Source of the DNA: Alloalcanivorax profundimaris
GTDB taxonomy: Bacteria; Pseudomonadota; Gammaproteobacteria; Pseudomonadales; Alcanivoracaceae
Reading direction: 5' to 3'
Assembly: GCF_015265435.1 (NCBI RefSeq)
Contig: NZ_JABJWH010000020.1
Coordinates: 62,001 to 126,000, forward strand
Length of the DNA stretch: 64,000 bases
The translations under genes were made by a program, and so were the position numbers. The notes under the pieces are model-generated. The model was not told where the DNA came from. It did not search any database and saw nothing but the letters and a program-made list of their open reading frames with translations. Below, piece after piece: positions 55,680-64,000 of the stretch; position 1 is the first letter of the stretch; every line of letters starts with the position of its first letter.

Positions 55680-57032
55680 CTAGAACACACCCTGGTCAAT
55701 CATCGCATCGGCAACACGCCGAAAACCCGCTATATTCGCGCCCAGCACCAGATTCCCCGGCGCGCCGAATTCCATGGCGGTTTCGCTGGCATCACGATGT
55801 ATTCCACTCATGATCGATCTCAGCGTTCTGTCCACCTGCTCCGCGGGCCAACGCGCCATGGCCGCATTCTGCTGCATCTCCAACTGGCTGACCGCCACGC
55901 CACCGGCATTGGCGGCTTTACCCGGGCCATAGCTGATACCGGCACGAAGAAAGAGGGATATGGCATCGCGCGAACACGGCATATTGGCGCCTTCCGAGAC
56001 ACAACGTATGCCATTGGCCAACAGTGCTTCGGCATCCGGCCCCAGCAACTCGTTCTGGGTGGCGCAAGGGAAAGCCAGATCCGCTTTCTCCAGCCAAGCC
56101 GGCAGGCGGCCGTCGTCATAATCCTCCGCGCGAACAAAAAACGCATCGCGGTGATCATCGAGATAACTGGCAAGGCGGTCACGGTTTCTCTCCTTGATGT
56201 TCTTCAACAAGGGCACATCAAGACCTGAGCGATGAATCAGAGTGCCCGTGGAATCCGAGCAGGTAATCGGCTTCGCGCCCAGCTCCACCAGTTTTTCCAT
56301 GGTATAAAGCGCGACATTGCCCGCGCCGGAAACAAGACACCGTTTCCCCTCCAGAGTCTCGCCTTTCTCGGCCAGCATGTTTTCGGCGAAGTACACGCAT
56401 CCATAGCCGGTCGCTTCCTTGCGGCCAAGGGAACCGCCCCAGTCCGTGGACTTGCCCGTAAGCACGCCTTCGAACCGACCACTGAGACGACGGTACTGAC
56501 CATACAGATAACCGATTTCACGGTGTCCAACACCGATATCCCCCGCCGGCACGTCCATGGTGGCACCAATATGGCGATAAAGAGCTGTCATGAAAGCCTG
56601 ACAGAACCGCATGACCTCGCCCTGAGTGCGACCCTTTGGATTGAAATCAGACCCGCCTTTCGCCCCTCCCAAAGGAAGCCCAGTCAATGCGTTCTTGAAT
56701 ATCTGTTCAAAACCCAGGAACTTTATGATTCCGCTGTTCACGCTGGGGTGAAAACGCAAGCCGCCCTTGTAAGGCCCCAGAGCCGAGTTGAACTGAACCC
56801 GATATCCCTTGTTCACCTGTACAGCACCCTTATCGTCAACCCAGGCCACTCTGAACAGAATTTGACGTTCCGGCTCAAGAAGACGCTCGACTACCCCCTC
56901 GCTTCGATAGCGGGGATCAGTATCCAAAACCGGCGACAATACCTCCAGAACCTCCTCCACTGCTTGGTAAAACTCTGTCTGGCCCGGACTACTTTGCTGT
57001 AGACGAGCGATTACACTGGAAACATGGCTCAT
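55680..57032 (-). CDS. gdhA: NADP-specific glutamate dehydrogenase
   Basis: 450 residues. GPYKGGLRFHPSVN holds the substrate Lys, LPLGGAKGGSDFNPKG the catalytic Lys, and CLVSGAGNVALYTMEKL the Rossmann loop. Length and N-terminus are those of the hexameric NADP enzymes of gammaproteobacteria. It makes glutamate from 2-oxoglutarate and ammonia. A start 33 codons earlier (GTG) is in frame but lacks family similarity. The ATG position may be off by one base. Confidence 0.95.
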   Translation of the reverse strand: MSHVSSVIARLQQSSPGQTEFYQAVEEVLEVLSPVLDTDPRYRSEGVVERLLEPERQILFRVAWVDDKGAVQVNKGYRVQFNSALGPYKGGLRFHPSVNSGIIKFLGFEQIFKNALTGLPLGGAKGGSDFNPKGRTQGEVMRFCQAFMTALYRHIGATMDVPAGDIGVGHREIGYLYGQYRRLSGRFEGVLTGKSTDWGGSLGRKEATGYGCVYFAENMLAEKGETLEGKRCLVSGAGNVALYTMEKLVELGAKPITCSDSTGTLIHRSGLDVPLLKNIKERNRDRLASYLDDHRDAFFVRAEDYDDGRLPAWLEKADLAFPCATQNELLGPDAEALLANGIRCVSEGANMPCSRDAISLFLRAGISYGPGKAANAGGVAVSQLEMQQNAAMARWPAEQVDRTLRSIMSGIHRDASETAMEFGAPGNLVLGANIAGFRRVADAMIDQGVF

Positions 57033-57346
57033 AATGACTCCCTGAAGGGCGCCCCGTAACCGGTCGACGCTGGAATTCATGAAAAAAAGAGGGCATTGTG
57101 CTTGAAAAGGTTGACAGAGCCCCTCCGCCACCCTTTAAAAAAGCACTAGAATGGCAAACGGCGATGACCGCCAGAATAAAAGATTAACCGATTGGTCAAT
57201 TCACCTGAAGTTCAAATTTTCCCGATCATGCAAAGCTGCCGCCTCTTCTCGCCACCCATCTTCCATCCTCAACGCCGGCCCCGGAGTTTTTCCGGCGGTC
57301 CGGCGAGACAAGCCCCCTATTCAAGCTTGTTACCTGGAGAAGAGAA
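57033..57346. other. Divergent region between gdhA and the GntR gene
   Basis: About 310 bp. ATTG-GT-CAAT at 57191-57200 is a small inverted repeat like those of GntR operators. Otherwise no gene or structure stands out. Confidence 0.45.
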
Positions 57347-58009
57347 GTGCTTATACAAGCGGCCAGCTCCGTGCATGCTTTTTTGCAAAGAAGAAACTGT
57401 GAGGAAGGCGCCCTGCTGCCCCCTCTCTCCGAGCTAGGAGCTGAACTGGCTCTGCCGGATAAAGACGTCAGGGAAGCGATGTATTTTCTCGATAGGATTG
57501 GGATGGTGGAAGATCGATTAGGAATCGGTCGCTACTTGGTAGCGCTTCCTTCATGGCAAGAAACAAAACAGCGAATAAAGCGAGCGATTTTTCAGGATCA
57601 ACTGGAAATGCGCATTATTCTGGAGAGTGAGGCGGCCTCGCTTGCCGCCCACCGCCGAAACGAGGAGGATTTGCAGGAAATGCACCAAGCTCTTCAGGCT
57701 GGAAAGAACGCCGCTAATAACATAGGAGATTGCACTCGACAGATTTTACGCTTCCATTCCTCGCTTGTTGCCGCCGCCCACAATATCGCTTTGTCCAGCC
57801 TTTATAGTCACTGCGCCCCTGTTGTCGAGGAGACGATCAAAGAGATTGCGCGGCATGTTCCACCTTACAAGACCAATATGTCGGACCAGGAAGTTCTTCT
57901 CGGTACCATAAAAATGGGCGACGGCGAGGCCGCCGCGGAGATGATACATCGAATGCTGACCCCGGCATTACGCATCTCATTGATATCAGGGAAGATATTG
58001 CCGGATTGA
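57347..58009 (+). CDS. GntR-family regulator (FCD domain)
   Basis: 220 residues with a GTG start. The first 70 residues form the winged helix (LLPPLSELGAELALPDKDVR), then an FCD ligand domain from about 85 (ILESEAASLAAHRRNEEDLQ). FCD regulators respond to carboxylic acids. It is divergent from gdhA and may control it. The GC is lower than neighbours. Confidence 0.83.
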   Translation: MLIQAASSVHAFLQRRNCEEGALLPPLSELGAELALPDKDVREAMYFLDRIGMVEDRLGIGRYLVALPSWQETKQRIKRAIFQDQLEMRIILESEAASLAAHRRNEEDLQEMHQALQAGKNAANNIGDCTRQILRFHSSLVAAAHNIALSSLYSHCAPVVEETIKEIARHVPPYKTNMSDQEVLLGTIKMGDGEAAAEMIHRMLTPALRISLISGKILPD

Positions 58010-58041
58010 CTCGAACTCGACGGGCAGGGAGCGGCATTGCC

Positions 58042-58770
58042 TTACACGTCGAGCCAGGAAAACACCTGGCGCAGGAAAGCGGTGCCGTTTTCAGCGCGCC
58101 AGACGCCGTGGGCCATGATCACCTTTTCCGGCTGCCAGGCAAGGATCCGGCGCACACGCTCACGGGCGCGGCGGCGGCGCAGGGTACTGAGGCGCACTTC
58201 CAGCGGTGCCTTGCCGGGCCGCTCGGTGATGCCCCACAGCCGCGCGATCCAGCGCTGCCAGGGTTTCCAGTGGCGGCGCAGGAAGTCGTCGCTGAACGCT
58301 TCGCTGAAGTCCGCCAGGATGACCGTGCGCGAGGGGCGGTGGAAAAACACCACTTCGTCCAGGAACAGGGCCTCGCGTAGCCAGATCTGATCGAGGGTAT
58401 CCGCCCAGACGCTCGGCGGGGTGTCGTCCAGGGTGCCGGTGAAGGTGAGGTCGGACCTTTTCCGTTGCGTGGAAGCCGGGCCCCAGAGAGCGGCTTCCGG
58501 CCAGGCCTGGTGCCATTCGTCCAGGTACAGGTGGTGCAGCTTGTTGGGACTGACCAGGTGCCGTACCGGGCCGAGTTCGTCCACGAAGGCGCGCAGGGCC
58601 GGGGTGAGCGGCACCGGCGACCAGACCCAGAGGCCGCCGCCCGGCAGGCGGACGATCACCGAGCGAGTGGAGTACGGAAAGCCGTAGAAATCGACCACCG
58701 GACCATCCACCAGCCAAAGCTCCTCGCCCACCTCAATAGGAGCCACTTCGGTCAGGGCCGTTTCGTTCAT
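58042..58770 (-). CDS. DUF4336-family protein
   Basis: 242 residues. FYGFPYSTRSVIVRLPGGGL, HLVSPNKLHHLYLDEWHQAW and VVFFHRPSRTVILADFSEAF are DUF4336 motifs; the fold resembles metallo-beta-lactamase, with NKLHH replacing the metal His cluster. Function unknown. ATG 58770 is preferred to an upstream one. It follows an acyl-CoA-dehydrogenase-like gene by 4 bp. Confidence 0.82.
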   Translation of the reverse strand: MNETALTEVAPIEVGEELWLVDGPVVDFYGFPYSTRSVIVRLPGGGLWVWSPVPLTPALRAFVDELGPVRHLVSPNKLHHLYLDEWHQAWPEAALWGPASTQRKRSDLTFTGTLDDTPPSVWADTLDQIWLREALFLDEVVFFHRPSRTVILADFSEAFSDDFLRRHWKPWQRWIARLWGITERPGKAPLEVRLSTLRRRRARERVRRILAWQPEKVIMAHGVWRAENGTAFLRQVFSWLDV

Positions 58771-58774
58771 GGTC

Positions 58775-59746
58775 TCATTTCCCCTCCTGATCAGGATTAA
58801 GCCGTTCCCAGGCCCGCTGTGCGCGCAGCAACCGCGCCTTGGCGGCGAGGCGAAACAGCGGCCGGTCGCGGTGCCAGCGGGCCGCGGCATCGCCGCCCTG
58901 CTCTTCCCAGAGCCCGTCCGCGTCGTCGTAGAGCCCCTGGGCCCGGGTCAGGGCGCCGGTGAGCGCCAGGTGGGTCACCGGGTCGCCGGCGGGCCGGGCC
59001 GCCAGGGCGCCCAGACTCTCCAGGCCGGTGACCAGGACCTCCGCGAACCGCGCCGGCCAGCGGCGGACACGGGCTTCGCGCAGCAGCCAGGCCTGCACCG
59101 CCAGGGCGATGAAGGTGTCCTCGATGGTGCGGAACGGCTTCACCACGGTGTCGTAGCCGTCGCCGTCGAGCAGCCCATCGCCGGGCACCGCCACCGACTC
59201 GAAGCGCGCGGCGGTGTGCGGGATTTCCGGCACGAACTCCAGCGGCGCTTTATTTTCCAGGGTAACGCCGGCGGCGCCGGCGGGCACCCGGGCCACCTTC
59301 AGCGCCGGGCGCGGTCCGCCGTCCTCCAGGCGCGCCACCACCAGCAGTTCGGTGGCCGCTTCCCCCAGGGTGATCCAGCTCTTGGCGCCGTCCAGGCGCC
59401 AGCCGTCGCCGTCCCGGCGCAGCACCGTGGCGATGTCCCGGGGCCGGTTGCCGCCGCTTTCCGTGGCGCACAGGGCGAGCCGCGCGTCGGCGGCGGGTTG
59501 CTCGTTGACGCCGGCGAGCAACTGGCGCAGGGCGGCCTGGTAGCCGGCGGCGAAGGCCCAACCCACCCGGTCGGCGGCGAAGCCGCCGAGGATCGCCTGG
59601 GCCACCGGCGCCGGTTCGCTCTCCACCCGGGCCCGCCAGTCACGGCACCAAGCCGCCAGATCGCGCGGCGCGGCGGTATCCGGGGAAGCGGTGAGACAAT
59701 GGCGCAGCGCCTCGAAGCGGCGCCTGTCGGTGTCCGCCCCGCTCAA
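58775..59746 (-). CDS. Acyl-CoA-dehydrogenase-like protein
   Basis: 323 residues, shorter than the usual ~390. ARLALCATESGGNRPRDIAT and WRLDGAKSWITLGEAATELL are the FAD-binding middle-domain motifs (TE..GGS and KxWI). The C-terminal helical part is short and the catalytic Glu is not obvious, so activity is uncertain. It overlaps the SDR by 4 bp. Confidence 0.75.
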   Translation of the reverse strand: MSGADTDRRRFEALRHCLTASPDTAAPRDLAAWCRDWRARVESEPAPVAQAILGGFAADRVGWAFAAGYQAALRQLLAGVNEQPAADARLALCATESGGNRPRDIATVLRRDGDGWRLDGAKSWITLGEAATELLVVARLEDGGPRPALKVARVPAGAAGVTLENKAPLEFVPEIPHTAARFESVAVPGDGLLDGDGYDTVVKPFRTIEDTFIALAVQAWLLREARVRRWPARFAEVLVTGLESLGALAARPAGDPVTHLALTGALTRAQGLYDDADGLWEEQGGDAAARWHRDRPLFRLAAKARLLRAQRAWERLNPDQEGK

Positions 59747-60465
59747 AACGCGGCCCGCCCGACGGAGGCGCCGCCGTCCACGCAGATCGTCTGGCCGGTC
59801 ATGTAGCCGCTTTCCTCGCCCAGCATGAACTGGATAGTGGCGGCGATTTCGGCGGGGCCGCCGAGCCGCCGCATGGGCACCAGATCCAGGTAGGCCGCTT
59901 CCCGGTCGCTGCCCGGCGGGTTGTTCTCGCGGAACAGCTCGGTCTCGATGGGGCCCGGGGCAATGGCGTTGACGGTGATGCCGGTGCGCGCCAGCTCCAG
60001 GGCCCAGGTGCGGGTGAAGTTGACCATGGCGGCCTTGGCGCTGCCGTAGGCGGTGCGGCCGGGCAGGCCGAAGATGGTCAGACTGGAGACATTGACGATA
60101 CGCCCCCAGCCCCGAGCCTTCATGCCCGGCAGAAGGGCCTGGCTGGCCTGGATCGCCGGGTGCAGGTGCAGCGCCAGGATGGTGTCGAAAGTGTCCAGGT
60201 CGATCTCGCCCAAAGCCTGGGGCTTGATCATGCCCACGTTGTTGACCACGCCGTCGAAGTCGAAGCGGCCCGCCAGGTCCTGGAGGACGGCGTCGGTCTG
60301 GTCCCGGTCGCCCAGGTCCGCGCTCACCAGGGTGCCGGGAAAATCCGGGTCGTCGCCGTGGCGGGCAATGCCCACCACGCCGTGCCCGGCGGCGGCCAGG
60401 CGCTCGGCCGCGGCGCGGCCGATCCCCTTGGTGGCGCCGGTGATCAGAAAGGTGCGGCTTTGCAT
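59743..60465 (-). CDS. SDR-family oxidoreductase
   Basis: 240 residues. TGATKGIGRAAAERLAAAGH (cofactor loop), NNVG, NVSSLTIFG with Ser, and YGSAKAAMVNFTRTWALELA with the catalytic Tyr-Lys. It looks like FabG-type reductases. ATG 60465 is chosen over a start 50 codons earlier. Confidence 0.87.
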   Translation of the reverse strand: MQSRTFLITGATKGIGRAAAERLAAAGHGVVGIARHGDDPDFPGTLVSADLGDRDQTDAVLQDLAGRFDFDGVVNNVGMIKPQALGEIDLDTFDTILALHLHPAIQASQALLPGMKARGWGRIVNVSSLTIFGLPGRTAYGSAKAAMVNFTRTWALELARTGITVNAIAPGPIETELFRENNPPGSDREAAYLDLVPMRRLGGPAEIAATIQFMLGEESGYMTGQTICVDGGASVGRAAF

Positions 60466-60508
60466 GTGCTCTCCCGTTGTTTCGTTATGTGGTCCGGCGG
60501 CGAGTCGC

Positions 60509-61069
60509 TCAGCCGCGCATCGGCTTGAGGGCATCCGCCCAGCGCTTGAGTTCGTCGAGCATGGCGATGGCGGATTGTTCCTGGATGTCCTTGGCCTTAA
60601 AGGTGCCGTCCTCAAGCTGCTCCTGCACCAAGGGCACCGCCACCTGCTCGATCAGCGGCATCATCTTCAGGGTGGTCAGCGTGGGCTTGGTGGCCTCCAC
60701 CGAGCGCATGCCGCCGGAAATGCCGCCATAGCTGACGAAGGCCGCCGGCTTGTAATTCCACTCGTGGTAGACGTAATTGAGCGCGTTGAGCAGGGCCGGC
60801 GTGGGCCCGAAGTTATACTCCGGCACCACGAACACATAGGCGTCCGCTTCGTCCACGCTGGCGGCCCAGCGCTTGGTGTGCTCGTGCTGGTAGTTTTGCT
60901 GGCGAGGGTGGTGGGGCTCGTCGAAGACCGGCAGATTGAAATCGACCAGATCCACCCAGCGCACATCGAAGTTGCCATGGTGGCGGGCCAGCTCATAGAA
61001 CCAGGTGCCCACGGTGGACCCCACCCGGCCCGGCCGGGTGCTGGCGATGATCACGTTCAGACGAAGCAT
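60509..61069 (-). CDS. NADPH-dependent FMN reductase
   Basis: 186 residues, flavodoxin-like. MLRLNVIIASTRPGRVGSTV holds the phosphate loop and VVPEYNFGPTPALLNALNYV the FMN-binding segment. It reduces FMN or quinones. ATG 61069 opens the fold. Convergent with no neighbour; possible operon with the SDR. Confidence 0.88.
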   Translation of the reverse strand: MLRLNVIIASTRPGRVGSTVGTWFYELARHHGNFDVRWVDLVDFNLPVFDEPHHPRQQNYQHEHTKRWAASVDEADAYVFVVPEYNFGPTPALLNALNYVYHEWNYKPAAFVSYGGISGGMRSVEATKPTLTTLKMMPLIEQVAVPLVQEQLEDGTFKAKDIQEQSAIAMLDELKRWADALKPMRG

Positions 61070-61167
61070 GCTCGGCTCCTTGCGAAAAAAGAGAGCCTCC
61101 GGGTTTAGCACTATCCGGGCCGGCGGCGCAATCGCTCCGGTTGTGATCGCCGCCCCGGCGGTCCACT

Positions 61168-61902
61168 ATGAGACGCCTTGCCGCCACCGATTCCGGCCCC
61201 AGCGACCCCATGACCGACACCGCCCTGCCCCCCTGCCTGCACGATCTGACCACCGGAACCCCCGGGGCCGGGTTGGTGCTGGCGCACTGCGGCTATCGGC
61301 CGGAGGCGTTCGACGAGGGCGCTTTCGCTGGCGCCGACATCGAGCCCCCCGCCGCCCTGGCCGGGGCCATCGCCAAGCGCCGCACCGAATACCTGGCCGG
61401 GCGGGTGTGCGCCCGAGCCGGCCTGCGCCACGCCCTGGGGCTGGAGGCGGTGCCCGGCATCGGCGCCGACCGGGCGCCGCGCTGGCCGGTGGGGGCGGTG
61501 GGCGCCATCACCCATTCCCGGGGCCGGGCCGCCGCCCTGGTGGGCGACGGCGCCAACTGGCAAGGGCTGGGCCTGGACGTGGAGCACTGGCTGGCACCGG
61601 CCCGGGCAGCGCGACTATGCGGTGAACTGCTGACTCCTGTGGAGCGCGAGGCCCTGGCCGGACTGTCCGAGGACGCCCTGGCCCGCCATGTCACTCTGAC
61701 GTTTTCGGTGAAGGAAAGCCTGTTCAAGGCACTCTACCCTCTCACCGGCCGGCGTTTCTATTTTCAGGATGCGGCCCTGGAAGACGGTCGTATCCGGCTG
61801 CTGACCGACCTGTCGGAGGACTGGTCCGCCGGTACCTGCCTGTCTTTCAGGGCCGAGGAAGAGTCGGCGGGGGTGCTTAGCTGGATCACCATACCGCGAT
61901 AA
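61168..61902 (+). CDS. 4'-phosphopantetheinyl transferase (EntD/Sfp type)
   Basis: 244 residues. GLGLDVEHW holds the Mg2+ Asp-x-Glu and FSVKESLFKALYP the second motif. It activates carrier proteins of fatty acid, polyketide or peptide synthases. A second in-frame ATG at 61210 is possible; GGCGG lies before the first. Confidence 0.88.
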   Translation: MRRLAATDSGPSDPMTDTALPPCLHDLTTGTPGAGLVLAHCGYRPEAFDEGAFAGADIEPPAALAGAIAKRRTEYLAGRVCARAGLRHALGLEAVPGIGADRAPRWPVGAVGAITHSRGRAAALVGDGANWQGLGLDVEHWLAPARAARLCGELLTPVEREALAGLSEDALARHVTLTFSVKESLFKALYPLTGRRFYFQDAALEDGRIRLLTDLSEDWSAGTCLSFRAEEESAGVLSWITIPR

Positions 61903-61930
61903 ACGCGGCCTTCGGGCCGCGTTTATCGCG
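61895..61930. terminator. Bidirectional terminator with TTCG loop
   Basis: A 16-bp perfect stem (arms 61895-61910 and 61915-61930, each with ATAAACGCGGCC or its complement) around a TTCG tetraloop, between convergent genes. Confidence 0.8.
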
Positions 61931-61941
61931 CCGTACAGCAA

Positions 61942-62679
61942 CTAGTCGGCGCAGAACAGATTGCCCTCGTCGCGGCGGCTGAGACGTACCAGATCCACCG
62001 CCCCGGCGAACCCTTCACCGACCGTGGCGCCCACCGGATCGCTGCCTAGCACCGGCACGCCCGGCGCCACGTCAAAGCCTTCCACCGTGTTGCAGTCCAC
62101 GGCCAAGGTCACACGCTCGCCATCGGCGGCGAGCTGGATTTCCCGCCAGCCGTCGCCCGCGTCCAGAGCGGTGAGCAGCCGGCGGCTCTGCGACGGCAGC
62201 TCCACCAGCAGGCGGTCCCGGGCCAGGCTGATGCGCAGCGCGGTGCCGCCCTCGCCGGCGAGTGCCAGCACCGGTACCGCATCGGCCTGATCGGTGCGGG
62301 CGCGCAGGTGCAGGGTGAACCGCTCGCCGATCACGCTGTTGTTCAGCGAGCCGGTATCGCGGGTGACCAGGCGGTAGTCGTTGGCGAACGCCGCCACGCG
62401 CCCCACCTCTCCGCCGTCGGTCAGGGTCGGCGCCGCCGGCTGATCGTCGGCGTCCAGCCCGTACAGCGGATCACCGTAGGGCGAGTGGTCGTTGATGCAG
62501 GGGCCGTCGCAGCCGTCCTGCGTGTCCATTACCCAGAAGCCCAGCACGTAGCCGTCCACCGGCATGTATTCCACCGGGGTCGGGTCGTCCCGGTCCACGT
62601 AGCGGGTCTCGTCGTCGCCACCGCAGGCCGCCAGGGCGGCGGCGAGCAGCGTGATCGGCAAAGCGTTTCTCAGTTTCAT
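61942..62679 (-). CDS. Lipoprotein with LamG/concanavalin-like domain
   Basis: 245 residues. MKLRNALPITLLAAALAACG is a lipoprotein signal with the lipobox Cys. The rest (DCNTVEGFDVAPGVPVLGSD, GFAGAVDLVRLSRR) follows the beta pattern of LamG-like folds, which bind sugars or proteins. It lies 11 bp after the metallophosphoesterase on the same strand, so the two may act together at the surface. Confidence 0.72.
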   Translation of the reverse strand: MKLRNALPITLLAAALAACGGDDETRYVDRDDPTPVEYMPVDGYVLGFWVMDTQDGCDGPCINDHSPYGDPLYGLDADDQPAAPTLTDGGEVGRVAAFANDYRLVTRDTGSLNNSVIGERFTLHLRARTDQADAVPVLALAGEGGTALRISLARDRLLVELPSQSRRLLTALDAGDGWREIQLAADGERVTLAVDCNTVEGFDVAPGVPVLGSDPVGATVGEGFAGAVDLVRLSRRDEGNLFCAD

Positions 62680-62690
62680 CGCGGCTCTCC

Positions 62691-64000
62691 TCAGCGGTCG
62701 GTGCGCGGGTGCAGGGTGACGTCGTCCACCACGGTGCCGTCCAGGGTGCGGGTCAGTACCCGCAGGGCCTCGCCCTGAATGTCCAGGGTGGTGTAGGTGT
62801 TGACGTTGTCGTCGAACAGCACGTCGGCGATCAGGGCGATGCCGCCGCCGTTGTTGTCGTAGTACTTGGCGGAGTCGGAGCCGGCGATCAGATAGGTGGC
62901 GCCGCCCGGCGCCGGCTTGCCGGCGGTCAGCGGCAGACTGCGCGAGTACATGTGATCGTGGCCGGAGAGCACCAGGTCGATGCCGGTTTCATCCACCACC
63001 GGCGGAATATGGGCCTGGGAACGGCCGTTGCCGGAGGCGGCGTTGCCGTTGTACGGCGGGCGGTGCACCATCAGGATTTTCCAGGTGGCGTCGCTGGCGT
63101 TCATATCGCGGCGCAGCCAGTCCATCATCACCGGCCAGTCCGCCTCGCTTTGCAGCTCCGAGGTGATCACGGCGATGTGCGCCGGTCCGCGATCAAAGCT
63201 GTAGACCGCGTCGTCGTAGGGCGCCGGCAGGCCGCTGTCGCTGCCGGGCAGCGGGATCAGATCGGCGAACTTCCGGGCGCCTTCGTTGTAGACCTCATGG
63301 TTGCCCTGGGCCGGCACGAACGGATGGGACGCCAGCATGTCGTCGCCTTCCAGCGCCTCGAAGAACAGCCGCACCAGCCGGTAGTCGGTCAGGTCCTCGG
63401 TGAAGTCGCCCACGTGCAGAATCAGATCGCCGTCCGGCAACTGGGCCTGCATTTTCCGGTACAGCTCGGTGACCAGGCCACTGCCGTTGAACAGGTTGTC
63501 GTTGGACACCGTCTGGGTGTCGCCAAACAGATGGATGCGTACCCGGTCATCGCCGTCGTCGGTGGCGAACCGTAAAGTGTCACTCATGGCCCCGTCGGCG
63601 CCCACCCGATACTGGTAGTCGCTGCCGGCCCGCAAACCCTCCAGGGTGGCCCGGTGCACGCGCACCACGCCGGCTTCGCTGCCGTAGAAGAACGGCACGA
63701 TGCGCGATTCGCCGGTGATCTCCCGATCCAGGCCGTCAACGCCGAAGCGCACCCGCGAATCGGTCACGGTGCTGGCCGTGAACCAGGCCACGTTCATGGC
63801 GGTGGCATCCCGGCCGGGTGTGAGGAACACATAACGCGGCGTCTCGCCGAGCCGCTCGACCAGCGCCCGCACGTCGGTCATCAGGGAGGAGCCCTGGCCG
63901 TCGTAGGCGCGGAACAGCAGCGATTGGGTATCGGTGGCGGCCGGCAGGGTGACGTTCAGCCGGCCCTCCGCATCGGTGTCGCCGAGCACCGTGACATCGC
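62691..64000 (-). CDS. Metallophosphoesterase with N-terminal fibronectin-like part (5' end missing)
   Basis: At least 436 residues, open past the right edge. The N-terminal visible part (VTLPAATDTQSLLFRAYDGQ) is Ig/fibronectin-like. The phosphatase domain has LFGDTQ, HVGDFTED, PAQGNHEVYNEG and LVLSGHDHMYSR, the metal motifs of purple-acid-phosphatase-like enzymes. Probably exported; the signal would be in the missing part. Confidence 0.85.
   Translation of the reverse strand, partial: DVTVLGDTDAEGRLNVTLPAATDTQSLLFRAYDGQGSSLMTDVRALVERLGETPRYVFLTPGRDATAMNVAWFTASTVTDSRVRFGVDGLDREITGESRIVPFFYGSEAGVVRVHRATLEGLRAGSDYQYRVGADGAMSDTLRFATDDGDDRVRIHLFGDTQTVSNDNLFNGSGLVTELYRKMQAQLPDGDLILHVGDFTEDLTDYRLVRLFFEALEGDDMLASHPFVPAQGNHEVYNEGARKFADLIPLPGSDSGLPAPYDDAVYSFDRGPAHIAVITSELQSEADWPVMMDWLRRDMNASDATWKILMVHRPPYNGNAASGNGRSQAHIPPVVDETGIDLVLSGHDHMYSRSLPLTAGKPAPGGATYLIAGSDSAKYYDNNGGGIALIADVLFDDNVNTYTTLDIQGEALRVLTRTLDGTVVDDVTLHPRTDR

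Overview
The window is high-GC DNA from a gammaproteobacterium. The housekeeping order (cca, folK-folB, plsY, tsaD, rpsU-yqeY-dnaG-rpoD, tRNA) and the protein styles look most like the Alcanivorax / Oceanospirillales-Pseudomonadales group. That placement is inference from gene order and protein character, not from a database search. Both window edges cut genes: a nitronate monooxygenase on the left and a metallophosphoesterase on the right.

Region 1 (1-16995) is mostly core genome. It carries a nitronate monooxygenase, an EamA exporter with a possible leader/attenuator, cca, a pteridine-reductase-like SDR, folK-folB, plsY, tsaD and the macromolecular-synthesis genes rpsU, yqeY, dnaG and rpoD. 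Two insertions interrupt it. One is a family of paralogous lipoproteins (two intact, one decayed) between the SDR and folK. The other is an SDR / AraC / CMD-like trio between yqeY and dnaG. A CAT-anticodon tRNA follows the rpoD terminator almost directly.

Region 2 (about 16973-28547) is an 11.6 kb integrative island in the 3' end of that tRNA. A 17-bp direct repeat of the tRNA end marks both boundaries. The island encodes a P4-like tyrosine integrase, an AlpA-like regulator, small unknown proteins and a Gp2-like protein with an HUH-type motif. It also carries a type I restriction-modification locus (R, M, S; the sizes fit the EcoAI/EcoEI-type family) with an HNH nuclease gene between R and M, and a PD-(D/E)XK nuclease with a possible PUA/EVE-like C-terminus behind S. 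This is the main candidate for a little-described composite defence locus.

Region 3 (28668-38265) holds an SSS-family symporter with a tiny partner membrane protein, a SugE/Gdx-type SMR exporter, a LysR regulator, and an operon-like run of CysJ- and CysI-type sulfite reductase subunits, three DsrE-like proteins, a second nitronate monooxygenase and a DUF488 protein.

Region 4 (38262-55007) is a low-oxygen / nitric-oxide cluster: an NsrR-like Rrf2 regulator, nnrS, a three-cupredoxin nirK, a quinol-type norB, hemN, a class III ribonucleotide reductase whose glycyl-radical domain is a separate 53-residue protein, nrdG, a SirB2-like protein, a second NsrR-like Rrf2 regulator, then ccoNOQP, a short membrane protein, ccoI and ccoS. 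Palindromes of NsrR type lie before nirK/nnrS, norB (two) and ccoN. Together the genes would reduce nitrite to N2O, sense NO, make heme and dNTPs without oxygen, and respire at low oxygen.

Region 5 (55004-64000) has a GreA/B-like protein with an overlapping 25-codon basic ORF, gdhA divergent from a GntR/FCD regulator, a DUF4336 protein, an acyl-CoA-dehydrogenase-like protein, an SDR, an NADPH-dependent FMN reductase, a phosphopantetheinyl transferase, a LamG-like lipoprotein and a metallophosphoesterase.
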